Numbered from the stretch's first letter, positions 1 to 10,202 are shown. The stretch: 61,976 bases of DNA from Spirochaetaceae bacterium (GCA_031262035.1 JAISIL010000172.1:1-61976); one strand, 5' to 3'. Numbers and translations: made by a program. Notes: generated from the sequence alone by a model not told the origin.

Positions 1-516
1 CCTACATTCAAGATATTTATGGCTACGAACCATAAACCACTGATAAGAGGTAATGACTACGGCATTTGGCGGCGTATAAAACTGATACCTTTTACTACGA
101 CAATACCTGCTGAAAAGAGAGACAAGCACCTTGAGGAAAAACTTTTGGAAGAAGCGCCGGGGATTTTGAACTGGCTTATTGAAGGGGCCAAGGTATGGTG
201 CGAGTTTGGGCTGATTGAGCCTGAATGCATAAGCAGTGCAACCGAGGAATACCGTGACGAGATGGATGTTATTGGCTCTTTCATAAAAGAGAACTGTATG
301 CAGGGGCCTAACTTCACTGTCAAAATCAAGGAACTGTATACAGCTTATAAAGACTGGTGCAATGAGAATAATGAACATATATGCACTGAGCGTTATCTGA
401 CTTTAAGGCTTAAAGAAATGGGCTTTACGCAAGCGAGGACTTCTAATTTCCGCTTTTGGAACGGTATCGGGCTGAAAGATACAGAGTCTTTGGGTTTGGA
501 AGAAGTTAGTAAGTAG
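1..516 (+). CDS. P4-family phage/plasmid primase-helicase, C-terminal part
   Basis: The reading frame is open from base 1, so the gene starts before the window; 171 residues are visible. The motif ATNHKP followed by IRGNDYGIWRR and IPF, then a GILNW...G segment and a TEEYR...D stretch, is the usual C-terminal end of the D5/P4-type SF3 helicase of phage and plasmid primases, followed by a small winged-helix region (about residues 100-160). Such proteins unwind and prime DNA at the origin of a mobile element. No integrase or capsid gene is visible, so element type is unknown. The stop is at 514-516. Confidence 0.85.
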   Translation, partial: PTFKIFMATNHKPLIRGNDYGIWRRIKLIPFTTTIPAEKRDKHLEEKLLEEAPGILNWLIEGAKVWCEFGLIEPECISSATEEYRDEMDVIGSFIKENCMQGPNFTVKIKELYTAYKDWCNENNEHICTERYLTLRLKEMGFTQARTSNFRFWNGIGLKDTESLGLEEVSK

Positions 517-805
517 TTTTTTTCACCCTGCGGCTCACCCCCCCTGCGCCCCTTTAAGTTTTCTAAAAAGGAAAGCACAACAGAGCAGTCTATAAAATAT
601 GTTCCTGTGTATTGAAGGCGGTGTAGGGAAAATTCTATACATTCCTCAAAATGAGTAAAAAGAACACTTGAAAAGGCAAGTGTCAATCTGTCGTTACTGG
701 CCTTGGCAAAAGGTAGCAAATAGAGCGGTTACACACGCCCCCCGATGTCCGGGGAAAAATATTTTCAACACAACAAGGATGGGTATCAATACGGCTGGAG
801 CAATC

Positions 806-1040
806 ATTGTCAATACGGTTGATGACAATTAGAATAGTCATAATGACAATTGACAAAACAATAATTGTCATTGAAAGATTGTTCCTGTGTGTTCCCCTGT
901 GTTCAAAAATGAATACCCCTATATATTATTCTTTTATATGACATGTATGTTAAAAATAAATAGTATTCATCAAGTAGAAATATATATAAGGGACTTTTCC
1001 GAAAAGCGGCTTTTAATTGTCTTTCGAGGGTGATTGTCAT
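806..1040. repeat. ATTGTCAT iteron-like cluster, candidate origin or operator
   Basis: The octamer ATTGTCAT occurs in both orientations: 822-829 and 843-850 (reverse), 864-871 and 1033-1040 (forward), with a 7/8 copy at 806-813 and a partial copy at 1015-1021. Copies at 822, 843 and 864 are spaced exactly 21 bp, two helical turns. P4-type primases recognise iterated motifs in their origin, so an origin or operator of the same mobile element is a reasonable inference; nothing proves binding. Confidence 0.45.
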
Positions 1041-1488
1041 TTTGGGAAAGTGTCAATGCTGTTGCATCAAGGCCAACGCAGTTTGTAGATAAAGGCTGGG
1101 GTTGCAGTCATCGTGGAAGCGCCGCCGAAGGCGGCGCTGCTGCCTGCGGAGTGAGGCGGTGCGTAGCGCTTGCGGAGGGGCGGCGCAGCCGACCTGGGAG
1201 CAAATGCGGAGCAGCGTCCCCGGAGCAGGCAGCTATTCACGGGGTTAATGTTTGGGTTGGCACAATTGCCGCCAACGGCGGCCACGATACGGCTGTAGAT
1301 AAAGGCTGGAGAGGGGTTTGCTCGCTGGGTGGCAGGGGCTTTGTAGGTTGCTCCGCTGGCTTGGATAGTGCGACTGCTGCCGCCCTCGTTACGGCTGGGG
1401 TTGATGCCCTGCATATCAGCCCACCAATAAGCACTTCAGAGAAAACACTTCAAACAACCCCTACAGTTAAAACCCTTAAACCCCGTTC

Positions 1489-1614
1489 AAATGGCACATA
1501 ATTTCAGCGTTTGCGACGTTTTGCCCCTTGCCCCCGAAGGGGGTGACGCCGCAGGCGGCAGGGCAAAATGTGGGGCGAAGCCCCCTTGCGCAAACGTTAA
1601 ATTATGTGCCGTTT
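1489..1614. repeat. 126-bp multi-branched hairpin, attC-like
   Basis: Left arm 1489-1515 (AAATGGCACATAATTT...CGTTTGCG) pairs with right arm 1589-1614 (CGCAAACGTTAAATTATG...). Inside, CGTTTTGCCC (1517-1526) pairs with GGGCAAAATG (1561-1570), enclosing the small hairpins CCCCC-GAA-GGGGG and GCCGC-AG-GCGGC; a GGGGC-GAA-GCCCC hairpin follows. The right arm holds GTTAAAT, matching the integron core GTTRRRY, and the left arm has an extra unpaired base. The pairing extends beyond the core, which is unusual for attC, so another structured mobile DNA or RNA is possible. Confidence 0.4.
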
Positions 1615-2321
1615 GCTACATTGGCACACCTTTGATAAAGCCCACGGAGTTAGCCGCCGCAAGGACGCGGCGGCGTTGCCTGTAGATAATGACTTTGTTT
1701 GCCTGTATTTTTGATGATGCCCCTGCTGTAAATGCTGGGGTTGTATGGCGGCAGCCTTTTTTGTGAGCGGGGTGGTGCGGAGCGGTTTTCAGAAGGGCGG
1801 CGCTTTACTGGTGTTTTGCTTTGGGCTTTCTTCCGGCCTTCTGAAAATTGCGGGAGCAGCACCCCCGAACAAAAAAGTATCTTGTGGGTAACGGTGGACT
1901 TACGGAGTGCGATGCTTGCTGAGTGCTGGGGGCTTTCACTGATGGAGTTGGCTTGAGTGATGACAGAGTAAGCTTGAATATAACTTTAACTATCCTTTTT
2001 AACGATACTTTATGTAGTATTTTTTATAATTTGTTAGAAAATATGTGAGCAGAATTATGAAAAAGTCGGGAATATAGGGGAATGAGAAAGAAAAAAAATC
2101 TATAAGGGGGTTGACTAATTTGTTGTAATACTGTAACATATGAATAGACAGGAACCGCAAGGAAGGTATAGGAAAGAGTTCGGGTGTAAACGTCGGGAAC
2201 ACCCGGAACGTTAAACGAACCTTTTCCCCCTGATTATTTTTCCCCTTACATCGTATCGAGCGGGCTTATGACCAACAAGACATCTTTTAGCGACATGGAT
2301 GTAGCGTTCTCTTTAAGTCCC

Positions 2322-3944
2322 CTATATCCTCGCAAACTTCCTCTTCCCCCAGCCATTAATGATAAGGCCAAACACTATACACAGCACAACAAGAAAAGTG
2401 CTAATAGCGATAAAGCGCATAAGAGAGGTCTTGCAAACCAGTGATAGCAGAAAAATAGACAGAAGAACTGCCCAATCAGCAAGCATCGCCGTTAAGACGC
2501 TGGCGCTCTGCTTGATTACTACAATATCATTTGTCGCGTCCATCTTTGGAAAGCGCAGGTTCATAATAAAACCGGCTTGAGAAAAACAGAGAGAGGTCAG
2601 CAATGCTATAAAAATCATCACAAGGCAGACGCTCAGTGAAAAACCGGCAGCGATTGAAAGAAATGATAAGGTCAGTATCGAAAAAACACCGCTAAAGACT
2701 GCATTGAATAGAATTTTAGCACTAAAAATAGCGCTTATTGGAACCGGCGATGTTTTCAGTATCCAAAAGTTTGCCCCTTCCAGGCTGATTGATACAGCAG
2801 AAATTAAAATAAGGCCGATAAAAAAGAGAATAAGAAGCAGCATATACCCGGGAAGGTTTGGCAAAAGGAGGCCGCCTGTTGCCGTATCAAAAGATGCAAG
2901 CAAGGGAATTATCCTCCCCCTAAAAAAGACAGCGACCAGCGAAGCTATTATAAAAAGAATCGGCATGCCTCCTGCGTTAAACAGATAGCCCGGTGTGCGA
3001 AAGAGCTTTAATGCCTCTTTCTTCAGCAAAGCAATTACGGGAGCGCTCTGCCGAAGCCTGCCAAGCCGGTAGTTAGTTTGCACAGAGGTAGAGGCCAATG
3101 AACTAATGAGCCGCTTATAGAAGGCAGCCAAAAAGGCAAGGACTAAGGCAAAAGGCAGAGTGCAGACAAGGGCACACAAAAAGGCATAGAATATATTTTC
3201 ACCTGTGGCAGCCTGGGCAAAAACCTCTAGAGCAGGCATTGCAGAAACAATTTGGTCACGCATATTCACTATAATACCAAGGTCGCCGCCGGAACTTACC
3301 GTCCGTCCGGTATAATTTCCGATAAAACTAAAACTGATACTTACTACAATAATACCGGCAAGAATAATCAGGTTAAAAAGAGTGCTGAAAAAGTTTTTAA
3401 AAGGAAGTTTTGCAACTGCAAAACTGATAAGGCCGCCAAAGGCAAGGCTGATAAACGTCGGTATAAAAGCAAGAAATATTCCCAGCACCGGCAGCGAAAT
3501 AATCGGCACCCAAAAGCCACTTGTTTTACCATAAGCAAAAACCGCATACACAATGCCGGTAGGAATTAAAAAACTTTCGATAAGAACCAGCACATCAAGG
3601 TAGAGTGCAAAGATACGGGAAAAAAGCACCTGCCAGGCAGGCAGGGGAAGGCTTAACAGAAAATCACTGTCCTTTGTGGAAAAAACCATACTTCCCGCTG
3701 CAAAAAGGGGTATAATCGTAGCAAAAAACACTGCAACAAGAGCCATAATCATCAGCAAAACATCTAAAATCCCCACCGCCGAGAATAAAACGCCGAACAT
3801 TATAGCATATACCGTAGCAATAAACATCATTATAGCCGACATTAGCAGAGCAGGCATAAGCCCCGAAGACATCTTCTTCCCAAACTTCATCGTATGGAGT
3901 ATTTGTTTAAAGCTGAGAGATAAGAGGGCAAGAAAAGGCTTCAA
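2322..3944 (-). CDS. ABC exporter permease, multi-pass membrane protein
   Basis: A 540-residue, very hydrophobic protein with about 12-14 predicted membrane segments, consistent with the large ABC-2-like permeases that pair with one ATPase. The only start in the expected place is TTG at 3944, overlapping the TGA of the ATPase gene (TTGA), with ATG at residue 19 as alternative. The sequence before TTG comes from the palindromic repeat 3946-4029 and carries GGGAGGGG, which can act as a Shine-Dalgarno. Substrate is unknown. Confidence 0.8.
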   Translation of the reverse strand: MKPFLALLSLSFKQILHTMKFGKKMSSGLMPALLMSAIMMFIATVYAIMFGVLFSAVGILDVLLMIMALVAVFFATIIPLFAAGSMVFSTKDSDFLLSLPLPAWQVLFSRIFALYLDVLVLIESFLIPTGIVYAVFAYGKTSGFWVPIISLPVLGIFLAFIPTFISLAFGGLISFAVAKLPFKNFFSTLFNLIILAGIIVVSISFSFIGNYTGRTVSSGGDLGIIVNMRDQIVSAMPALEVFAQAATGENIFYAFLCALVCTLPFALVLAFLAAFYKRLISSLASTSVQTNYRLGRLRQSAPVIALLKKEALKLFRTPGYLFNAGGMPILFIIASLVAVFFRGRIIPLLASFDTATGGLLLPNLPGYMLLLILFFIGLILISAVSISLEGANFWILKTSPVPISAIFSAKILFNAVFSGVFSILTLSFLSIAAGFSLSVCLVMIFIALLTSLCFSQAGFIMNLRFPKMDATNDIVVIKQSASVLTAMLADWAVLLSIFLLSLVCKTSLMRFIAISTFLVVLCIVFGLIINGWGKRKFARI

Positions 3945-4747
3945 ACCACCCCTCCCCCAACCCCTCCCTCAGAGGGAGGGGAGATAATGTTCTCCTCCCC
4001 CCATGGGGGGGAGGCTGGGAGGGGGGTATTCTCCCCGCTTTCCCCTTCCAATTCCAAAAACACCGTTTCCAGCGATTTCTTCCCCTTGATTTCTGCCGTA
4101 GGGCCTGCTTCAATAAGCTTCCCGTTCTTTATGATGGCAATCTTGTCACACAATTTTTCAACGACATCAAGGACATGGCTCGAAAAAAACACCGCCCCGC
4201 CCTTGTCACAGAGTTCCCGTAAAAAGCCCTTCATCAGATAGGCGGCTTTTGGATCAAGGCCGACAAAGGGCTCGTCCAAAATAAGAAGCAAGGGCTCGCG
4301 CATAAAGGCCGAAACCAAGGCCAACTTCTGTTTCATGCCATGGGAATAGCCTGAAATTTGGCTGCCCAGGTTACCGGTAATTTCAAAGGCATCGGCATAT
4401 TTACTTATTAATGGCAATCTTTTGCTTTCAGGTATACCGTAAAGGTCGGCAATCAATTTCAGGTATTCATCACCTTTCAGAAATTCATAAATATCAGGGT
4501 TATCCGGCAAAAAGGCAAGGGCTTTTTTTGCAGCAACAGAATCCCGCAGCACATCATGCCCGGCAACAGTGATACTGCCTGCATTAAAACTGATAATCCC
4601 GGCAATGCAGCGCAAAGTGGTGGTCTTCCCTGCCCCATTGTGGCCAATAAAACCGTAAATTTCACCGGGGGCAACGCTAAGTGATAAATCATCAACCGCT
4701 TTTTTATTAGCGGTATAAATTTTACTAAGACTTTTTATTTCCAACAT
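3941..4747 (-). CDS. ABC transporter ATP-binding protein
   Basis: Cytoplasmic ATPase that powers the overlapping permease. Walker A GHNGAGKT is at residues 35-42, the signature region is SGYSHGMKQK, Walker B is LLLILDEP followed by FVGLDP, and the switch is SSH. ATG at 4747 is chosen: it gives the family's usual start (MLEIKSLSKIY), while ATGs at 4762-4765 lie between the promoter -35 and -10 boxes. The last ~30 residues (from about ENTPLPASPP) are not part of the family and are encoded by a palindromic repeat. Confidence 0.93.
   Translation of the reverse strand: MLEIKSLSKIYTANKKAVDDLSLSVAPGEIYGFIGHNGAGKTTTLRCIAGIISFNAGSITVAGHDVLRDSVAAKKALAFLPDNPDIYEFLKGDEYLKLIADLYGIPESKRLPLISKYADAFEITGNLGSQISGYSHGMKQKLALVSAFMREPLLLILDEPFVGLDPKAAYLMKGFLRELCDKGGAVFFSSHVLDVVEKLCDKIAIIKNGKLIEAGPTAEIKGKKSLETVFLELEGESGENTPLPASPPWGEENIISPPSEGGVGGGVV
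3946..4029. repeat. Family B palindromic element (two hairpins) at an ABC gene junction
   Basis: The first hairpin is CCCCTCCCTC / GAGGGAGGGG; the second is CTCCTCCCCCC / GGGGGGGAGG; a short spacer lies between, and outer GGGAGGGG-type arms flank them. Related copies are at 10235-10276, 15158-15200, 27341-27437 and 35757-35844. Here it encodes the last ~30 residues of the ATPase (Pro/Gly/Glu-rich tail) and reaches the TTG start of the permease. Confidence 0.8.
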
Positions 4748-4752
4748 GCTTA

Positions 4753-4781
4753 ATACTAACATCAAAAATCAAGCATGTCAA
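4753..4781 (-). promoter_or_regulatory. Promoter of the ABC operon, leaderless start
   Basis: TTGACA at 4776-4781, 17 bp, TAGTAT at 4753-4758. Only 5 bp separate the -10 box from ATG at 4747, so transcription should begin at or beside the start codon. Confidence 0.8.
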
Positions 4782-4803
4782 GCCATAAATAGCAGGCGCC
4801 AAA

Positions 4804-5688
4804 TTAAGCCGGAATAACAACACCAGGATGCTTATACATATATTCATTACCCAAAGCGGTAAACGAAAATGCAGAACCGCTTTTGTCGCTCTTTAGTGGC
4901 CTTATTTGCAAAATATCCTTCTCGCTAATGTGCAAAACCTTACAAATAGTGGCAAGCGCTCCATTTCCTGTATTATAACCATATTCGCTGTCAAATTGCC
5001 GTAATTCTTCCATGGTTTCTATTTCAAAAATATTTTTATCGCTTTGTTTATTGATAAAAAGCCTTAACTTATCAATATTTTGCAAAAAAACATCTTCCCA
5101 AAAAAGCGTTTCCGTGCCGGGCTTGCGTGCATACTGTTCAAGAATCCGCTTAAAAGGCCGGGTAAAGTTCTTGCTTAAAAAAACCGGGCCATACATATAC
5201 CATGCATCAGCGCCGCCCACTGTAACTGCCGTAATGCGGCCTGCATCATCGGTTCGGACACACCATTCCTTTGTCGGGCCTTCGCTATACACGCAGGAAT
5301 ACCAGCTATGTTCTTCTTTATCATGAAAAACATTATCCTGTATCCAATTATCCGAGCTTAAAATATATGAATTCTTTAAGAATTGCCGTGCATAGTATAC
5401 ACTAAAAAGATTATTTTTTACCGCATAATCGGGGTTATACACCAACTGAATAGACCGGTATTTTTCTTTCAGATACTCAAACTTTTCGGACATACAGCCG
5501 GTCACAATAATGATTTCGCTAATACCGGCATCAAGAAGCTGCTCAATTTGCCGTTCAATCATCGGTTGTCCTTTAAGCGGGATAAGCCCTTTAGGTATCT
5601 CAAAACTTAAGGGAATAAAACGGCTGCCCAGGCCTGCTGCAAGAATTATTGCATTATCTACTTTGTAAGGTTTATTAAAGTGTTCCAC
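4804..5688 (-). CDS. LicC-like phosphocholine cytidylyltransferase with truncated kinase tail
   Basis: Residues ~10-235 form a nucleotidyltransferase: AIILAAGLGSRFIPL, then IPKGLIPLKG, the SSDNW segment, and YMYGPVFLS, as in LicC-type CTP:phosphocholine cytidylyltransferases that activate choline for surface decoration. Residues ~240-294 resemble the beginning of a LicA-type choline kinase lobe (ICKVLHISEKDILQIRPLK...) but the frame stops there, so the kinase is missing. GTG at 5688 is the start; it lies 7 bp after a -10 box. The next lic-type genes are not in the window. Confidence 0.8.
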   Translation of the reverse strand: MEHFNKPYKVDNAIILAAGLGSRFIPLSFEIPKGLIPLKGQPMIERQIEQLLDAGISEIIIVTGCMSEKFEYLKEKYRSIQLVYNPDYAVKNNLFSVYYARQFLKNSYILSSDNWIQDNVFHDKEEHSWYSCVYSEGPTKEWCVRTDDAGRITAVTVGGADAWYMYGPVFLSKNFTRPFKRILEQYARKPGTETLFWEDVFLQNIDKLRLFINKQSDKNIFEIETMEELRQFDSEYGYNTGNGALATICKVLHISEKDILQIRPLKSDKSGSAFSFTALGNEYMYKHPGVVIPA

Positions 5689-5695
5689 TAACTTA

Positions 5696-5724
5696 AATAT
5701 AATATATTAAAGCCAAAAAGTCAA
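5696..5724 (-). promoter_or_regulatory. Promoter of the licC-like gene, leaderless start
   Basis: TTGACT at 5719-5724, 17 bp, TATATT at 5696-5701, then 7 bp to GTG at 5688. The -35 box overlaps the stop codon of the upstream TPR gene. Confidence 0.8.
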
Positions 5725-6893
5725 GTTTCTAGCATTTTTTTTGCAAGCGGATCCTCCGGATCTATCTCCAAAACAGTGCGAAAATAGCCTTCGGCCTCAT
5801 CCTTTTTCCCCTCTTTCAGGGCAAGCACCCCCAAGTTCGAAATAATTTTTGTATTGTCGGCGTCAATTTGCAGTGCTTTTAACAAAAGTTCCTTCGCATC
5901 GGCCGTATTCCCCGTCTCTATTTTACAAATTGCAGCTTCATTCAATAATTCCGCCTCGGCTTTTTCGTCAATACTCTCTCCAAAAAGGCTAATCGCCTGC
6001 GAAAATGCCGCTGCTGCATCTTCCCAGCGTTCCAATTTCCGTAAAGCCCAGCCTAAAAGGAACCAGGCATTCCAAACTCCCGGTTTCCGTTCAATAAAAT
6101 CCCGAATTTCATCCAGGGCCTCATCTTCCCTGTCCTCTTTGATTAAACTGTAGGCATTGGCAAAAATCTCATCATCGAGGCTATTTTTATCAATCTCCGC
6201 CAACATTGCCGCTGCTTTTTCAGCCTTTTCCGGCGGAATATCTTCAAACTCAATATAACGGGCAAGATACTCGGCAGCCTTTGCATACTGATTCTGCTTA
6301 ATAAAGTAGAATGCTGCATTAAAAAAGCCATCAGGGAAAGGCGGCGTAAGCGACAAGAGGTCTATATAGGCAACTTCAGCGCTCCCATGCGAAGGTTTTT
6401 GGCCTTTTCTCTCGGCTTCATCCTCCAAAGCCTCTAAAATGAGTGCCTTATTGTATAAAACTGATGGCGAATCTGGTGTCAGCCCCTGCAAAATAGTCAA
6501 AATATCCAGTGCATCGATAAAATTTCCATCTTTTGCCTTAAAAATAGCCGCCGATGTCCATTCTTGCGGCAGTTTTGGCCGAATCGACAAGACAAAATCC
6601 CGATAATAGTCGATAGAATTCTTATCTGCCTCATATTTTTTGGGATTCTCCAGCACCCGTAACATTCCGGCCAGAACGGCCTCCCAAGTCAAATTTTCCA
6701 CCGTGTGCTGCCGGGCAGCATCAATATCAGCAAAACCTTCCATATCAATTTCTACAGGAAGTTTTTTATCCGGGTCTATATGAAAATGTTCATGATGATG
6801 CTCATCTTCATGTTCGTGTTCATGCCCACTGAGCTCTTGCCCCCGAAGCGACTCGGGAACTTCAAGAAAGATAATAGGATTATCACTTTGCAT
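5721..6893 (-). CDS. TPR protein with histidine-rich N-terminal segment
   Basis: A 390-residue soluble protein. Residues ~24-38 are a His/Glu/Asp cluster (HEHEHEDEHHHEHFH), a possible metal-binding tail. The rest is helical with TPR-like repeats, clearest in the C-terminal half (WNAWFLLGWALRKLERWEDAAAAF..., then NTKIISNLGVLALKEGKKDEAEGYF). It starts inside the 3' end of the PilZ gene (11-bp overlap), so the two are translationally coupled and probably work in one pathway. Exact role unknown. Confidence 0.75.
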   Translation of the reverse strand: MQSDNPIIFLEVPESLRGQELSGHEHEHEDEHHHEHFHIDPDKKLPVEIDMEGFADIDAARQHTVENLTWEAVLAGMLRVLENPKKYEADKNSIDYYRDFVLSIRPKLPQEWTSAAIFKAKDGNFIDALDILTILQGLTPDSPSVLYNKALILEALEDEAERKGQKPSHGSAEVAYIDLLSLTPPFPDGFFNAAFYFIKQNQYAKAAEYLARYIEFEDIPPEKAEKAAAMLAEIDKNSLDDEIFANAYSLIKEDREDEALDEIRDFIERKPGVWNAWFLLGWALRKLERWEDAAAAFSQAISLFGESIDEKAEAELLNEAAICKIETGNTADAKELLLKALQIDADNTKIISNLGVLALKEGKKDEAEGYFRTVLEIDPEDPLAKKMLET

Positions 6894-7761
6894 CGGTTTT
6901 TTCCTCAGGAGCAGCAGGGGCAGCAGGCTTAGCGGCAGGAGCAGCCGCAGGCGCAGGCGCGACCCTCTCTATTGGCTTAGAAGACAGATAATCGTTTATA
7001 CGCATCTTGTAACCCATTGGAATGAGCTCCTCGTTAAACTTCATACCAACTGCAATAAGGTCAGTCCGGCCTTCAATCATTTCCGTTCGAACAAAGGTTC
7101 CCTGTATCAGAAAACTTTCCCGTGGGTCCTGAAAATCAATACGGAGCGAGGCCTCTTTATTAAGCAAAAACTTGGCAACCCCAACCATAATGAATTTTGC
7201 ACCGGAAAAAGAGACATCACGCAAGATACACCGTCTGGGAACACCGCCAATAAACACAGCACTTTCCCCGGCCAAAATCTGCAACTTACGCATTGCCTCT
7301 TTCGAAAGCGAAATTCTTTCTTCTTTTCGCTTGGAAAAACTGATATTGGCATCAAGAACACGGCCAATTATATCAATAAAGTCATCGGGCGGCCGCTGTG
7401 TATACTGCAGGGTAAGAACAAGCATCTCATTTGTAGCCCCATAAGGATTACCCGAAGTGGCTTTTATATTGATAAAAAAAGTAAGAGGCGATGTTGAATC
7501 CGGCTCTTTAAAAGCAAGACGAAGGCTTCCCAAATTATTTACCGAATGGAGCTTTTCAATCAACTTCGATTTAGAACTTGCAACAATCTTTGCCCCCTGA
7601 AAAGAACTGGACACCACAACACAGGGCCAAAAATCTCCACCACACTTTAAATAAACCTGTTTTGTTAAAAGCCCCGTTACCTGAATAACTTCTCTACTAA
7701 AAGTAACATTGATCGCCTTATACTTCTCATAATACTGCTCGGTTTTCGCTACAGTAACCAT
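6883..7761 (-). CDS. PilZ-domain c-di-GMP-binding protein
   Basis: A 292-residue protein. The N-terminal ~130 residues form a YcgR-N-like beta region; the PilZ domain follows with the diagnostic RKEER (145-149) and DVSFSG (182-187, DxSxxG). The C-terminus is a 30-residue Ala/Pro-rich tail. PilZ proteins read cyclic di-GMP and in spirochaetes affect motility. ATG at 7761 lies 7 bp after TATAAT. It is the first gene of a two-gene operon with the TPR gene. Confidence 0.9.
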   Translation of the reverse strand: MVTVAKTEQYYEKYKAINVTFSREVIQVTGLLTKQVYLKCGGDFWPCVVVSSSFQGAKIVASSKSKLIEKLHSVNNLGSLRLAFKEPDSTSPLTFFINIKATSGNPYGATNEMLVLTLQYTQRPPDDFIDIIGRVLDANISFSKRKEERISLSKEAMRKLQILAGESAVFIGGVPRRCILRDVSFSGAKFIMVGVAKFLLNKEASLRIDFQDPRESFLIQGTFVRTEMIEGRTDLIAVGMKFNEELIPMGYKMRINDYLSSKPIERVAPAPAAAPAAKPAAPAAPEEKTDAK

Positions 7762-7768
7762 ATTTGTA

Positions 7769-7797
7769 ATTATAATAAAAAAGCCAAATTAAGTCAA
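7769..7797 (-). promoter_or_regulatory. Promoter of the pilZ gene, leaderless start
   Basis: TTGACT at 7792-7797, 17 bp, TATAAT at 7769-7774, then 7 bp to ATG at 7761. No Shine-Dalgarno could lie in such a short leader. Confidence 0.85.
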
Positions 7798-7836
7798 TAG
7801 AGACTACAAACGCTTACAAGAATAAAAAATAAGACC

Positions 7837-7865
7837 TTGAAGAATTGGCAAAAAAATGATAGTAT
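7837..7865 (+). promoter_or_regulatory. Promoter of the DinB-like gene
   Basis: TTGAAG at 7837-7842, 17 bp, TAGTAT at 7860-7865. The ~25-nt leader carries AGGAGG before ATG at 7896, so this gene uses a standard ribosome site. Confidence 0.65.
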
Positions 7866-7895
7866 AAGTTCTCTTAACAGAGAGGAGGATACAAT

Positions 7896-8408
7896 ATGAA
7901 AGAAGAATTTGTAATGTTTGCAAAGTATTTGCAAGACAAGAACGAAAAGTTTGGCGTTTTACTCGACAAACTCAGCAATGCAGAACGGGAAAAAGACCGT
8001 GGCTCCTATTACAAGAGTGCATCGGGCCTTTTTAGGCACATTATCGGCACCCCGGCCTTCTTCGCCGGCATGATTCAAGGTGCTTTAGCCGATGGCGCTC
8101 CTGCCAAAACAGTGGCCTTCCCAAACTTTGAATACCTGGAAGGCGAAATCACCGAGGCCCAGTGGAAGCAGGTCCGGGAAGTAACAGCCAAAATCGACGC
8201 CGCCTTCCTCGACCTGGTCTCCAAGCTCCGTAACGAAGACCTGCAAACCAAGGCCAAATGGTTCTCAGGCGACATGGTGCCCATCTATTTTGTGCTTCAC
8301 AGCCTCATCGCCCACCAAATCCACCACCAGGGCGCATTGTCACAGATTCTTGATGAATTAAAAATTGATAATGATTTGTCGGGAATTAATGTGGGGTTTA
8401 TGGGGTAG
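7896..8408 (+). CDS. DinB-family protein
   Basis: A 170-residue four-helix-bundle protein of the DinB/YfiT type. His in LFRHIIG (about residue 47) and the HQIHHQG motif (about residues 136-142) supply the usual three-histidine metal site. DinB relatives include thiol-dependent transferases, but the substrate cannot be told here. AGGAGG precedes ATG 7896. The stop TAG (8406-8408) is part of the GTAG end of a palindromic repeat. Confidence 0.8.
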   Translation: MKEEFVMFAKYLQDKNEKFGVLLDKLSNAEREKDRGSYYKSASGLFRHIIGTPAFFAGMIQGALADGAPAKTVAFPNFEYLEGEITEAQWKQVREVTAKIDAAFLDLVSKLRNEDLQTKAKWFSGDMVPIYFVLHSLIAHQIHHQGALSQILDELKIDNDLSGINVGFMG

Positions 8409-8481
8409 GGGCGCTGTAGGGGCGTAGCGACGCTACGCCCCTACACGCCCTACGTAGGGACACGGCTAGCCGTGTCCCTAC
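8405..8481. repeat. Family A palindromes (GTAG...CTAC), tandem pair
   Basis: Two near-perfect palindromes: 8416-8444 (GTAGGGGCGTAGCG, 1-base centre, then its complement) and 8454-8481 (GTAGGGACACGGCT and complement), with an extra GTAGGGGC half at 8405-8412. The 8454-8481 copy is identical to 28648-28675. The first GTAG contains the stop codon of the DinB-like gene. Confidence 0.9.
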
Positions 8482-8508
8482 CCCGTGGGTCAACGGGGTT
8501 AATTGCCG

Positions 8509-10155
<1,647 letters not shown>

Positions 10156-10202
10156 CTAAAAAATGAGTTTTTATAAGTCCCTAACAGGAACTATTTATAC
10201 TT

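Larger units (their letters stand above)
517..2321. other. 1.8-kb gene-free stretch at the end of a mobile element
   Basis: No open frame here has convincing coding character. 517-1045 is AT-rich and holds the ATTGTCAT cluster. 1046-1960 is GC-rich with short hairpins (for example GCGCCGCC-GAA-GGCGGCGC near 1110-1130) and a recurring phrase TGTAGATAAAGGCTGG (about 1084 and 1293) with looser copies near 1390, 1729 and 1920. 1960-2230 is AT-rich. It reads like eroded mobile-element DNA; no integrase, tRNA or att duplication was recognised. Confidence 0.5.

Noticed and set aside
1034-1501. 155-residue open frame on plus and 115-residue frame on minus
   Set aside because: Composition follows GC hairpins and repeats, there is no ribosome site, and neither resembles a protein family.
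1050-1700. HEARO/omega-RNA of an IscB-type element
   Set aside because: GC hairpins are suggestive, but no IscB or TnpB frame lies nearby and I cannot match the RNA consensus.
1999-2202. 67-residue minus frame in AT-rich DNA
   Set aside because: No ribosome site or recognisable motif; biased composition explains the open frame.
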